Shown here in pieces: positions 17,253-26,479 of a stretch of 64,000 bases of DNA. The translations under genes were made by a program, and so were the position numbers. Origin of the DNA: Brevibacterium iodinum ATCC 49514. GTDB taxonomy: Bacteria > Actinomycetota > Actinomycetes > Actinomycetales > Brevibacteriaceae. The notes beneath the pieces were generated by a model. That model worked only from the letters and a program-made list of their open reading frames with translations, did not search any database and had not been told where the DNA came from. The DNA lies in assembly GCF_900169265.1 (NCBI RefSeq), contig NZ_FXYX01000017.1, positions 17,500 to 81,499 on the forward strand, given 5' to 3'. Numbering within the stretch: the stretch's first letter is position 1; the number at the start of each line of letters is the position of its first letter.

Positions 17253-18938
17253 ATGATTGATCTACTCGAAACACTACTCGGAGGACTATTCGGCCCACTC
17301 GTACCGTACTTGCAGGCCGTTAAGCCATACGTTCCATTCATCATGATCGGTCTTGTGATTCTTGCCAGTGTCGTTCGCTACGGCACTCCATTCGTGCTTG
17401 CACTCGTGCGCCGACTTGTCACACGAACGCCGCGTGCGCTGTTCAAGGCGAAGGCGGAACTGCTAACTAACGATGCCATCTGCGAGATGTACGCACCCGC
17501 GAATCAATACGTCACTGACCGTGAAGAAGGCAAGAGGGGACATGCACAGTTCGCGTGGCTGTCACCGTTCCCTCGTGCGGTGAAGGCTTCAATCAAGCGC
17601 AATCCAGTGTCACGAAACAAGAAGTTCAACGCTCGCGCTCAGGTTGCTGCGGCTGCCAAGTGCATCAAGGTACGCGCACCGCACCCGGCCGACAACGTGG
17701 CCGGAGACCTTGACAAGCATTACCGAATCGACATGAAGCTCGACGGTAACGACGAGGAGCAATTGAAGCGAATGGCGGGACGGATCGAGTCCCAATTGGG
17801 ACTTCACTCAGTTGAGGTCATCAAAACGAGCGACAACTACACACTGAACGTGATCGCACACAAGGAAGAGCCAGTCGACATCTTGACGGAGCGCAAGGCC
17901 GGAGTTGAATTTTTCAAGGAAAACCCCGCGAAGACTCCCTACCAATGTGCGTTGGCATTCACAGAAACCGGAGCCGTGTGGCAGTCCCCCCTTCATCACA
18001 CTCTCATCAATGGCGCATCGGGATCAGGAAAGGGGGCATACATTCAGGGGACTATCTACCAATACTCTCCCTTCGTCGCGCAGGGGCTCGTAGAATTCCA
18101 CGGGATTGACCCCAAAAAGGCAGAACTTAAGGCTTACGAGTACTTCAAGTCAAGCATCTTCAAGCGCATTACATCCGGATTGAAAGACGATGACATGCGC
18201 GAGCACGGCGACCACATCGCAGAAATCATCGACATCCTCGACTACCGCATGAACAACCTTAAAGTGTCAGTCGACGAAGGGAACGTCAACCTGCAACGTG
18301 ACTTGCCCGCCACAAAGGAAAACCCCATGGTCATCCTCATCATCGACGAGTACCTCACGCTCTATCGAGGGCTCAAAAAGCTCGGACGCGAGGGGGCAAC
18401 CCACCTTTCAAACATAGAGCAACTCATTGCAACCGGACGATCCTATGGGGTTTACATTGTGGCCGCAACACAGCGTGCAGATAAAGAGGTGCTGGGCGAA
18501 ATCCGCGACAACATCTCCAACGTGGTTCTTTTGCGCCAAAAGAGCCCATACATAAACGACCTATTTTTGGGCGACGACGCCAAAGCAAGGGGGTTCGATT
18601 CAACCGCAATACCCACCAGCACCAAATCCAACGGATACGCCACCGCGGGCATCGGCTATGTTCAAGAGGAAAGCGGCGACCCCGTAAAGGTCCGTTTCGC
18701 CTATCTCGGAGACGACGACCTTGCAAGACTCATCCGTGACTTCGAACGCGAGCACGGACGTGGAGACATCGAAGCCGATCAACTCGAAGATTTCAGGGAA
18801 ATTATGGAGCGACCCGACGAGAGCGATGACTTCCTCTACAACGAGGACGGCGCTCAGTCGACACCTGGGAATCTGCCGCAACTCGATGGACTCGGTTCAC
18901 TGCCCGACCTGAACGACGACGAGGAGGTTAACGTCTGA
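17253..18938 (+). CDS. FtsK/SpoIIIE-type DNA translocase (conjugative Tra protein)
   Basis: 561 residues. One or two membrane spans at residues 15-55, then an ATPase domain with Walker A GASGSGKG at 254-261 and Walker B ILIIDE ending at Asp365-Glu366. This is the layout of the TraB/TraSA translocases that move double-stranded DNA hexamerically between mycelial or clumped actinobacterial cells. GGAGG lies upstream of the ATG. It is the only transfer-type protein in element 1 and is what marks it as an AICE-like conjugative element. Confidence 0.85.
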   Translation: MIDLLETLLGGLFGPLVPYLQAVKPYVPFIMIGLVILASVVRYGTPFVLALVRRLVTRTPRALFKAKAELLTNDAICEMYAPANQYVTDREEGKRGHAQFAWLSPFPRAVKASIKRNPVSRNKKFNARAQVAAAAKCIKVRAPHPADNVAGDLDKHYRIDMKLDGNDEEQLKRMAGRIESQLGLHSVEVIKTSDNYTLNVIAHKEEPVDILTERKAGVEFFKENPAKTPYQCALAFTETGAVWQSPLHHTLINGASGSGKGAYIQGTIYQYSPFVAQGLVEFHGIDPKKAELKAYEYFKSSIFKRITSGLKDDDMREHGDHIAEIIDILDYRMNNLKVSVDEGNVNLQRDLPATKENPMVILIIDEYLTLYRGLKKLGREGATHLSNIEQLIATGRSYGVYIVAATQRADKEVLGEIRDNISNVVLLRQKSPYINDLFLGDDAKARGFDSTAIPTSTKSNGYATAGIGYVQEESGDPVKVRFAYLGDDDLARLIRDFEREHGRGDIEADQLEDFREIMERPDESDDFLYNEDGAQSTPGNLPQLDGLGSLPDLNDDEEVNV

Positions 18939-18957
18939 CCTAACCAAACACCAACGA

Positions 18958-18990
18958 TGAGGCCGTCCATGTCCTGCATGGACGGCCTCA
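18958..18990. terminator. Bidirectional terminator between tra and the 19003 gene
   Basis: Perfect 14-bp inverted repeat (tgaggccgtccatg / catggacggcctca) with a 5-base loop, located between two convergent genes. Confidence 0.75.
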
Positions 18991-19002
18991 GCATTCGAGT
19001 GC

Positions 19003-19872
19003 TCAGTCGTCCCACGGGTCAAACGATTCTTCGCTTCGATACGAGCAGGCACTACAGGCCTCAAAGGAGAGCCAACCGCGAGTGCCGCTTCTGACATCAA
19101 CGTGTCCAGTCAGGCTGAATCGGTACGAGCCACAATTCGGACAGCGATCCGGTTCCTTTCGCGCCCTCTTGACCATAGCCGTGGAGAGCCCGTCAAAGAC
19201 GTTATGAGTTGCATCGAGGACCAATTCGGCATCCCAGCTCGTCGCATTGCTGTAGTGCTGCAGTTCGACAGCAATATCCCAAGTCTTATGCGAGATTTCC
19301 TTCAGATAGCGTCGCACTCGCCCGGTCGCAAGACTCTTTGCATACAGATCAGCCCATTGTTTGAAATCGTTTGCTTTGGGTCGCTCCCCGTCCTCAATTA
19401 CCCATTCGTCTGCTTGATGCTGTTTTCCGAACGCGATTAGTGCGTCTCGGCACTTTATGCCAATACTTTGAAAGTCCTCGGCTTCGCGAGCTGTATTGAG
19501 CGCATTGACGGCATCGTCATACCGTCGCCAAGCACCCCCAATGTGTTCGAGACGGTCGTCATCCGTTTCTACACGTTCCTGGTTCATGATTCGCAGACCT
19601 AAGCCCAGGTGGAAAGAAAACGTTTCGTCGTAGCTGGGGAACCTCCCCTGCAAATAGAGATTAGTCGGGTTCGTAATCACCCACCATCGTTCGTCTAGGT
19701 TCGTGTGTACATCAAAAATCTCGTAGTCAGATCCCAACAGCCTGTAGCTTCGCACCCTCTGAACGAGCGTGACTTCGGTTCTCTCCTCATCTTCCACGAT
19801 TCCCTTGTTGCTCTGTCCCTCAACGTAGTCGGCGATAGTGCGCCACTCGTGCTCCGGCAGGTCTTCGCTCAT
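19003..19872 (-). CDS. Hypothetical protein with C-terminal zinc ribbon
   Basis: 289 residues. The C terminus has CPNCGSYRF and CSACSY pairs, a zinc-ribbon; the middle is helical and charged, and the N-terminal ~90 residues are beta-rich with IFDVHTNLDERWWVITNPTN. Not a family I can name. It sits as a single minus-strand gene between the transfer operon and the resolvase operon, a typical accessory-gene position in mobile elements, so a defence or stability role is possible but not shown. Confidence 0.6.
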   Translation of the reverse strand: MSEDLPEHEWRTIADYVEGQSNKGIVEDEERTEVTLVQRVRSYRLLGSDYEIFDVHTNLDERWWVITNPTNLYLQGRFPSYDETFSFHLGLGLRIMNQERVETDDDRLEHIGGAWRRYDDAVNALNTAREAEDFQSIGIKCRDALIAFGKQHQADEWVIEDGERPKANDFKQWADLYAKSLATGRVRRYLKEISHKTWDIAVELQHYSNATSWDAELVLDATHNVFDGLSTAMVKRARKEPDRCPNCGSYRFSLTGHVDVRSGTRGWLSFEACSACSYRSEESFDPWDD

Positions 19873-20051
19873 GGTTCGATCCTACGACGAGTCGGACCCG
19901 CATCGGACCTTCACGCTACACCGGGTTGTGGTGCTTGTGTCCTTCGCAAGTGATCTGTTTCTTGCGCGGAGAGTGGACCGTGTATCTAACGCTCGTTTAT
20001 GGATACGTCTCGTGCAAACGGTGAGCAAACGCCCAAACCGATATTAAAAAC

Positions 20052-20070
20052 GGTGCGCAAATCACGCACC
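20052..20070 (+). promoter_or_regulatory. Leader hairpin before the resolvase operon
   Basis: ggtgcg / cgcacc arms with a 7-base loop, flanked on both sides by A-rich taaaaac/ttaaaac, 24 bases before the resolvase ATG. Could be an operator or translational control structure. Confidence 0.35.
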
Positions 20071-20093
20071 TTAAAACGGCACGGGAGACAACC

Positions 20094-20765
20094 ATGGAAA
20101 CAATCAAAATCGGTTACGCACGCGTGAGCACCGACAAAAAGGAATCGGGTAAGGAACAGACCATCGAACAGCAGATTGAGGCCCTGACCAAGTGTGGAGT
20201 GGAGCACGACAACATCTTCATTGACCGCGGTGTCTCAGGATCAATCAACCTTGTGAAGGGTGAAGGCTGGCTCGCGTTACAGGACTTCATCGCGCAACAG
20301 CCCGAAAAGGACAACCTCGAACTAGTGGTCGTTGACGCATCCCGAATTTCACGAGACTTCCTCGGGCTACAAAACGGTCTCGACGCACTCAACAAGCAGG
20401 GCATCGGATTCACGACAACCGACGGTCGTTACAGCCGGTTCATCGCTACCGACACCATGCAACTGTTCCAGATCGCGGCCGAGGCCCTCGGAGCATCGCT
20501 GTACCGCGAACGAGTGCGCAGTGCAACAAAAGCGAAGCTGAAGTATCTCAAGGAGGTTGAGGGCGTTCAGCTGGGACGCCCACGCAAGCTCACGGACACC
20601 GACTTCATGCGCATCCGAGACATGCGAAGCAAGAAGTGGGGCTACGGGCGAATTGCCAAGGAGCTGTCTAAGAATCGCTTCAGCAAGGCTGGCAAGCCGG
20701 AAACCGTCAGCAAGTCACTCATCGTCAAGGCCGTGAAGGCAATCGAGAACGGTGGTACGCAATGA
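20094..20765 (+). CDS. Small serine recombinase (resolvase/invertase family)
   Basis: 223 residues. N-terminal catalytic domain with YARVST (Ser12), the SRISRD-type helix and ALGASLYRERVRSATKAKL; C-terminal helix-turn-helix (YGRIAKELSKNRFSK). This small size and single HTH fit a resolvase or invertase rather than an integrase; it may resolve multimers of the excised circle. First gene of a three-gene set with overlapping stop/start codons. Confidence 0.88.
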   Translation: METIKIGYARVSTDKKESGKEQTIEQQIEALTKCGVEHDNIFIDRGVSGSINLVKGEGWLALQDFIAQQPEKDNLELVVVDASRISRDFLGLQNGLDALNKQGIGFTTTDGRYSRFIATDTMQLFQIAAEALGASLYRERVRSATKAKLKYLKEVEGVQLGRPRKLTDTDFMRIRDMRSKKWGYGRIAKELSKNRFSKAGKPETVSKSLIVKAVKAIENGGTQ

Positions 20766-21046
20766 GCGTTGATGAATTCTATGAAGCGCACAGCCTTAGG
20801 GAATACGACCAGAACATCATTGGCGTAGTCAAGATCGCTAAACGCTCGAAGAGTTTTGGCGACCTAGTCTGGTTGATTCACGAGATCGACGATGGCGAAC
20901 AGGTGTTCTCCATGGTCGAAGCAAACGGCGCGCAACTATTTCCCGTCGGAACACGAGTGCAAGCAGTCGTTTACGCAAGCTCAAAGGGATTCAAGGTTCG
21001 TAGCATGCGTGAACTGACGCAATCCGAGGAGGATGATGCGGGATGA
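20762..21046 (+). CDS. Small hypothetical protein, resolvase operon
   Basis: 94 residues, starts in an ATGA overlap with the resolvase stop, so it is translationally coupled. Mixed alpha/beta, small-barrel-like composition (FGDLVWLIHEIDDGEQVFSM). No family recognised. Confidence 0.6.
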   Translation: MSVDEFYEAHSLREYDQNIIGVVKIAKRSKSFGDLVWLIHEIDDGEQVFSMVEANGAQLFPVGTRVQAVVYASSKGFKVRSMRELTQSEEDDAG

Positions 21047-21363
21047 ACAAGGTCAGAAAGTGGATCAAGGCACACAAGCTTGCCGTCGCCCTCACAATCA
21101 TCGGTTGCGGACTGTGGGCTATGACGGGCATCGACTACTTCATCCTGCTCGCACCCCTCATGCTGGTTGCAGGACTCGCACTGCGTGCCCTACCGCGAAC
21201 ATTCATCTGGGCGGCAATAGGCGCATACGGCGCACTCGTGATGCCCAACGGGTGGGTACTCGCCATCGTGCTCATCTTGATCGTCACGATGTGCTTCCCG
21301 GCCTTCCGCAACATCACACCGCTGGGGGACTTCAAGGCGAAAAAGGAACAACAAGAAGCCTGA
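21043..21363 (+). CDS. Small integral membrane protein
   Basis: 106 residues with a basic N terminus and three hydrophobic spans (about 14-30, 35-50, 65-85), ending in a Lys/Glu-rich tail. Starts in an ATGA overlap with the preceding gene and is followed by a terminator. Small membrane proteins of this type accompany Tra proteins in actinobacterial elements (spread functions), which is a possibility here. Confidence 0.6.
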   Translation: MNKVRKWIKAHKLAVALTIIGCGLWAMTGIDYFILLAPLMLVAGLALRALPRTFIWAAIGAYGALVMPNGWVLAIVLILIVTMCFPAFRNITPLGDFKAKKEQQEA

Positions 21364-21376
21364 CGACAACACAGCG

Positions 21377-21411
21377 AAGCGGCGTTGACACGATTGAGGT
21401 CAACGCCGCTT
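21377..21411 (+). terminator. Terminator of the resolvase operon (copy 1 of a repeated hairpin)
   Basis: aagcggcgttgac / gtcaacgccgctt, 13-bp arms, followed by cttcatg. An almost identical hairpin with the same downstream cttcatg recurs at 27692-27727. Confidence 0.8.
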
Positions 21412-21525
21412 CTTCATGCCGGCTGAGGCATGTGCATGGACAGCAGCACACCGCAAACCCTCGGTACGAAGTGTATACGGTGCGGTAACGCCCGATGTCT
21501 ACTATTCGCGCACTTAGATCGCAAA

Positions 21526-22083
21526 CTACTCATCGACTTCCGAAGTCCGAGTGATGTAATCAAAGGCGGGATCAAGGGGTATGTAGTCGATTGGCGCTTG
21601 CTTGAGTTCGTTCCCCGTGGCGTGCTCCCAAAAGGCCACTCTCGCGGGAAAGCCCCGGTTACGAAGCGACTCAATTGTGGGGAGGTAGTCCCTGTCGCCT
21701 GAAACGAGAAGCAGGCGGTCGCCATCCTTCATGTGTTGAAATGAGTCCTCCATGATCTGCGTAGAGATCGCTACATCTACCTGCTTTTCCTTGTTGGCCG
21801 CGTTCCTATCGAAAAGGAATACTTCGAACCCATGTGCGCGTGCAAGGTTCCAAATGGAGTCATTTGCCGGAGGACGTGAGCCAAACAGGCTGGAACGGCC
21901 AATCATCTGATCGGGTGGGCAGATCAACTCGTATAGCTTGCCGAAGTCGTAGCTCCAATCGTGGTCAGTAATCTTTCGGTTCATCGCATCCGTTGTCGAC
22001 TTAGCTAGACCCTTGCGGACTGCGCTGATTCGCATTCCTTCGATCCAGACGTTTGAGTTGTCCACGTACACATAGAATGTCAT
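21526..22083 (-). CDS. NYN domain (PIN-like) putative RNase
   Basis: 185 residues. Matches the LabA/DUF88 NYN layout: YVDNSNVWIEG at the N terminus (first acidic ligand), KEKQVDVAISTQIM in the middle and LLVSGDRDYLPTIE near residue 130, which together supply the Asp cluster of PIN-like nucleases. Such proteins cut RNA and are frequent cargo of defence islands. Single minus-strand gene placed between a terminator and a 60-base repeat. Confidence 0.8.
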   Translation of the reverse strand: MTFYVYVDNSNVWIEGMRISAVRKGLAKSTTDAMNRKITDHDWSYDFGKLYELICPPDQMIGRSSLFGSRPPANDSIWNLARAHGFEVFLFDRNAANKEKQVDVAISTQIMEDSFQHMKDGDRLLLVSGDRDYLPTIESLRNRGFPARVAFWEHATGNELKQAPIDYIPLDPAFDYITRTSEVDE

Positions 22084-22458
22084 TCCATACCCCGTCTATA
22101 GAGTGCCAATACATCGCTGACACGCACCGTGCCTGTGTAGGTTCACTGTATCTCTCAGAGTGCATGATCAAGCACCATCAAGCGACTTGATTATGGAAGG
22201 CGTGCGATTCTCGAAAGGAAACCGGAGCATGGGGGAATGTCTGACGCAGACTAGGGCATGTACGTGGACGGCAGTAGACCGCCGTCTCCCGCGCGAACAC
22301 TTCCTTGGTGCGGGAACGTGCAGGCTATGCGCGCAGCTGCTTTCGAATGCGCATCTGTTCAGCGTTATCCCACTCAATCTCTGACTCAGCTACGTCCAGA
22401 TGCGCTGCAGACCCCTAGAAATAGATTGGTCCAGCTCCAGGAATCAGACACGTCCTCA
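22084..22458. other. Gene-free stretch holding a 60-base repeat
   Basis: Between the NYN and R-M genes, which both run to the left. No convincing frame. It contains the first copy of the 60-base direct repeat (22270-22329) and presumably the promoter of the NYN gene. Confidence 0.6.
22270..22329. repeat. 60-bp direct repeat, copy 1
   Basis: Same length and orientation as 27758-27817. Both ends are conserved (ggcagtagac-gc-gtct and tgcgggaa-gtgcaggct-tg) with a divergent centre. The two copies bracket the R-M, HTH-membrane, lipoprotein and membrane genes. Confidence 0.7.
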
Positions 22459-24954
22459 TCACCTTGATGGCTGGGGAATGAAGCCACTGAAGCTGTCGCG
22501 GAGGGACTGTGCGCCGTCACCCAAATCCTTAAGTTCATCACGTAGCGCGTCAGCTCTGTCAAGTAGCCTCACAGCCTCTTCCATGATCTCAGGCGTATTC
22601 GGTATAGGAATCTTCAGCTCCATCAGACTGCTTTGGTTCAACCTATTCCGACTTGTTTTAGTTGAGCCTTGAGACTCGGCGTCGATCAATCCCACTGAGG
22701 TAGGAGCCGTCAAAACATGAACGATCCACCGAAGCAACAGGTCGTCCTGGAACTCCGAGTCCTTTGCACGAAACATCGGAAATTCGTTTGAAACGTAGCC
22801 ACCGGACACTTCATCTCCAGCAATCGCGAAAGATGCACGGAACGCAAACATCCTATTGTAGATAAGCGTGCCACCTTCGACAGGCATCATGTAGTTTGCT
22901 TTGATCTCAGACCCTCGGCGACGAGACCGTACGTATGTGCCGCCGCCCCACCACCGAACACCAACCTCGGCATAAGTCTCATCGTCCTTAAGCCGAATCT
23001 TGTTTTCCTTCCATGTGATCTCTTCGAGAAGATCCTCGATCTTTGTTGCTACGAACTGGCTAGGATCATGAATCTTAGACTCTTCATAATCGGATTGGAT
23101 CCTGTCAACCTCGCTGACCAACACACGTAGGTTACTGCTCGCCGTCCGAAGTGCGACTGAAAGATCTGCCGTGGTAGCAGCGATGCTTGCTGGTCGCCAG
23201 TAGTGCCTCGGATCTAGTCGCTCGCGCAGTGGCTCAGCCCATGCAAGTTCACTCTCGAAAGTCTCGCCATCGCGCCACTTCTTGTACGCGTCGAGAATCT
23301 CTATGAGATCGTTGCCGTCGACTTCCCGCCCGTTCGGAGCGTAACCCGAGTTGTGACACATCGCCATGAAAACAGGGCCTTCGTCTTCAGGTACGGAGTC
23401 TAGAGGAGAGTCACGCTTTTCTAGTAATAGGATAGACGTATTCGCCCGCCCACCGTAGCCCTCAAAGGTTTCTGGATTCAGGCTTACCATCGCATTGACC
23501 TTCGCGTGCTTTCGCATCCAGTCACGTACGAACTTCATGGACGGATTGGCGAGTATGCCGTCCATTATGACGATTGCGACAAGTCCTCCTGGATTCGTGA
23601 GACTAATCGCGCGCTCCATCGCAAGAGCAGCTCTTTCGATGCTGTTCCGGCCCCGCCCTAAGTCGTGGGAGGCGAGTATCTCGGGATCGCTCTCAGTCGC
23701 GCCAAATGGCGGATTGGTGAGGCACTTGTCAAACATCGCGCCGCCGATCCGGGTCTCTTCACTGCCGTCAGACTTTCTTGTGACAGCGTCACTAAATCCT
23801 GACTGCTTGAAAACGTTCTGGCTCGACTCACCATCACCATGCATCGAAAGGTTCATTCGGCAAGCTTGCGCTGTCCGTTCGTTCCAGTCGATGCCAAAGA
23901 TACTGGACTCATCTAACGTCTTACGCCTAGTCTCTTTCTCGGCGTTCGCGACCGGCAAGCCGTCAATCATCGAGGACACCACACTGTGCCAAGCAATCAG
24001 GAATCCTCCAGTCCCGCAGAATGGATCAACAACAGTCTCACCGATTTTGGGGTCAGAGGCCTCAATCATGAAATCGACCACGTTCCTCGGCGTAAAATAC
24101 TGACCCAGGCCACCGGTGAAAGTATCACCCAGGAAGTGTTCGAAAGCCTCGCCCTTTACGTCAAATTCAGTCAGGGAGAGATCGTAGTTTTCAAATTGGG
24201 CGACGAGCTGCCTAACAGTGCGAGCATTCAACTCGATCGTAGCGTCAGGATCAAAGAGGCCCTTGAAATCAGGATCGGACTTTGTCTGCTCGAAAATGCT
24301 GTGGATAATGTTGACACCGTCCGCAGCCATCGAATCATACTTTTTTAGGTTAAAGCGTTCACCGTGATGTTTCTCCTCGTAGAGCTTTGTGAACATCACC
24401 TTTGAGAGCTCGTCGAAGGCCTTTGTAGGATCGAAGCCCTCGTTGTTACGAATGGCATTGTGGCACGCGCGGAGGATCCTCTTGTAGTCCTGCACGTTTT
24501 CAACCCTGAAGAGTTCGTGACGTGCTTCGGCAACGAGGTCGCCTGACCCCATAAGCTGATTCAGTTTGGCCTTCGCAGCCGCTTTTGTAACCGACTTGAG
24601 CGGGACCTGCTTCTTGCTCAGAGTGTCGTAGGCACGTGTGTCCAATCCATTGGTCAGAATTGCGAATGGGGCTACATTGTCCAGCAGACGTGCGTAGGAA
24701 ATCGCTTGCGCCGCGTCGTCCTTCTTGAATGGTTCGGGCGGCTTCGTTTCGATCACGACCAGAGCGGTCTGTCGGGACTTCTCTTCGAACATGACCGCGT
24801 CCGCTTCTATGACGCGCTTCTTGCGTCCCTGCTGCACAGAGATCGAGTGCTTGTACGCTACAGCATCTGGATCGAAGCCGCGATCGTCGAGGTCTTTCAC
24901 GAGCTGGGGCAGCTCGTACCCCGTTACGTCGCCCTCGTTCGTCAGTACACCCAT
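22459..24954 (-). CDS. Single-chain restriction-modification enzyme (nuclease + N6-adenine methylase + HsdS-like TRD)
   Basis: 831 residues. N terminus: PD-(D/E)XK nuclease-like segment, VIEADAV (Asp52) then VVIETK (Glu69, Lys71), as in HsdR N-terminal domains. Middle: gamma-class N6-adenine methylase with GLGQYFTPR, DPFCGTGG (310-317) for AdoMet and NPPFG (414-418) as catalytic motif. C terminus (~600-831): one target-recognition domain with a helical spacer, like half an HsdS. All three functions on one chain fit a Type IIG/IIL-style enzyme; no separate hsdR or hsdS is nearby. AGAGG precedes the ATG. The likely role is protecting the host or element from foreign DNA. Confidence 0.82.
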   Translation of the reverse strand: MGVLTNEGDVTGYELPQLVKDLDDRGFDPDAVAYKHSISVQQGRKKRVIEADAVMFEEKSRQTALVVIETKPPEPFKKDDAAQAISYARLLDNVAPFAILTNGLDTRAYDTLSKKQVPLKSVTKAAAKAKLNQLMGSGDLVAEARHELFRVENVQDYKRILRACHNAIRNNEGFDPTKAFDELSKVMFTKLYEEKHHGERFNLKKYDSMAADGVNIIHSIFEQTKSDPDFKGLFDPDATIELNARTVRQLVAQFENYDLSLTEFDVKGEAFEHFLGDTFTGGLGQYFTPRNVVDFMIEASDPKIGETVVDPFCGTGGFLIAWHSVVSSMIDGLPVANAEKETRRKTLDESSIFGIDWNERTAQACRMNLSMHGDGESSQNVFKQSGFSDAVTRKSDGSEETRIGGAMFDKCLTNPPFGATESDPEILASHDLGRGRNSIERAALAMERAISLTNPGGLVAIVIMDGILANPSMKFVRDWMRKHAKVNAMVSLNPETFEGYGGRANTSILLLEKRDSPLDSVPEDEGPVFMAMCHNSGYAPNGREVDGNDLIEILDAYKKWRDGETFESELAWAEPLRERLDPRHYWRPASIAATTADLSVALRTASSNLRVLVSEVDRIQSDYEESKIHDPSQFVATKIEDLLEEITWKENKIRLKDDETYAEVGVRWWGGGTYVRSRRRGSEIKANYMMPVEGGTLIYNRMFAFRASFAIAGDEVSGGYVSNEFPMFRAKDSEFQDDLLLRWIVHVLTAPTSVGLIDAESQGSTKTSRNRLNQSSLMELKIPIPNTPEIMEEAVRLLDRADALRDELKDLGDGAQSLRDSFSGFIPQPSR

Positions 24955-25203
24955 TTTTGCCTCTTTTCATTCGTCGTGAGGCTAGCGTACTCGACTTCCA
25001 GGTGGACTGTCTAGTCCGGATGGGGTGCATCGTCAGGGATAAATACGTGATTCTAGGCATGGATCCATCTAATCACATAATTGAGAGGTGTAGGCACATG
25101 TCGTCTTCAACGTGTTGATACTGAGGTTGTTCCAGCGCGGGCAATGCACTCAGATGGGGTCAGAGTCGGCAGCAGACCGCAGACTCACAGCACAACACAA
25201 CGA

Positions 25204-26283
25204 CTATGCGTGATTTGTGCGGGTGCGAGGCATACGTGCTTGAACCGCAGAGTAGATGCGTACCGGAGACAGACGCCGAATGGTCGAATGCAGATCGAAA
25301 CGGAGGAAATTGTCCGCTGGGCTGCTGAAGTCTGGATCGACGGCTTTGATTCGAGAAGTACAGGCGTGGATGACGGCAAGCGCGATGAACCCAGTTGCGA
25401 GCTTGTCGAGGATCGAGGTGATCCCGTTCGAAAGAAGCACCGCGCTCAACAGGTTTTGGCCTGATGCTGTGAACGTGTAAGTCAACTGATCCGATTCGTG
25501 GCCAGTGCCGCCGTGATAGCCGAACATCAGAAGTGGGACCGCGACGAGCGTGCATACAGCAGCGACCAGAAGGTTTAACCGGAAGAATTGCGTGAACGTT
25601 GCAGTCCAAGCAGGCCGTCGTACTCCGTAGCCCCATACAAGCGCGCCGGCGACGTTAACTAGCGCGAACACGAGCGCCATAGGTCCATGAATCAATATCC
25701 CGAACGCGTTGCCCAGTATCGCAATTGCGACACCGCACCAAGGGCCAAGTAGGATCGCTCCTGTTGCCGTCCCGACCATGTCGAGGTACAGAGCAAGATG
25801 CAACTCGCCGACCAGCGCGTAGCCGAGGGCATTCAGAAGTGCACATAGAAGCATGACCGCGCCAACGTAGATGTAGCGCGGACGATGAGGCTTAGCTGGC
25901 TCAGTCTCCGTATTCGACTCAACGTGATTTTCAACGCGGACAAGTTCGCGCTCGCAGTCGTGCTCGGCGGTTGATTGCACCCGATAGCAACGAATCTTCC
26001 ACTGCTGTATGGAATGTTCATCCTCGCCCAACGCACGCACGATTTCACCGACCAATTCAGCATTGAGCCTGCTGCGACCTAAACGAAATGCGTCATAGAC
26101 CGTTGAACGCGCAGGAGCATCGGTAACACCATCACCATTGATCTGCCCACGATGCCGCCCGATTCGCCTAGCGATTTCGGCGTACGGGAGAACGCCTGCG
26201 TTCACTCGAAGGGTTCGAAGATCGCCGACAAGACTGTCAAACGTGTCTTCGGTGTGCGAGTCATCGCCAGGCTGTCGGTTCAT
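25204..26283 (-). CDS. Helix-turn-helix domain fused to an ECF S-component-like membrane domain
   Basis: 359 residues from the ATG at 26283, which has AAGGAG 7 bases upstream (an ATG 8 codons earlier lacks one). Residues ~20-95 resemble an XRE-like HTH (YAEIARRIGRHRG, STVYDAFRLGRSRL). Residues ~135-310 hold about six membrane spans, including YLDMVGTATGAILLGPWCG, a signature seen in S-component-like membrane proteins of ECF vitamin transporters. A one-component membrane sensor that binds DNA in response to a small molecule is a reasonable guess; no ECF ATPase or T-component is nearby. Confidence 0.55.
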   Translation of the reverse strand: MNRQPGDDSHTEDTFDSLVGDLRTLRVNAGVLPYAEIARRIGRHRGQINGDGVTDAPARSTVYDAFRLGRSRLNAELVGEIVRALGEDEHSIQQWKIRCYRVQSTAEHDCERELVRVENHVESNTETEPAKPHRPRYIYVGAVMLLCALLNALGYALVGELHLALYLDMVGTATGAILLGPWCGVAIAILGNAFGILIHGPMALVFALVNVAGALVWGYGVRRPAWTATFTQFFRLNLLVAAVCTLVAVPLLMFGYHGGTGHESDQLTYTFTASGQNLLSAVLLSNGITSILDKLATGFIALAVIHACTSRIKAVDPDFSSPADNFLRFDLHSTIRRLSPVRIYSAVQARMPRTRTNHA

Positions 26284-26479
26284 CGACCCACTCCTTGCAT
26301 CGTTCATCTACGGCATCGAACTAGGCGTCATTGTATGCGGACCCACGGAGCGATGCACCAACTTAACGGGCACGTTTGGGCTTGTGCGGGTTTGTGCGGA
26401 CAGCGTCACAGCAGGTCAGGACCCACAGTCGTCCTTGTAGCGTCGAGGCAGGCAACGATACCCGACGAAAGGACGAGAC

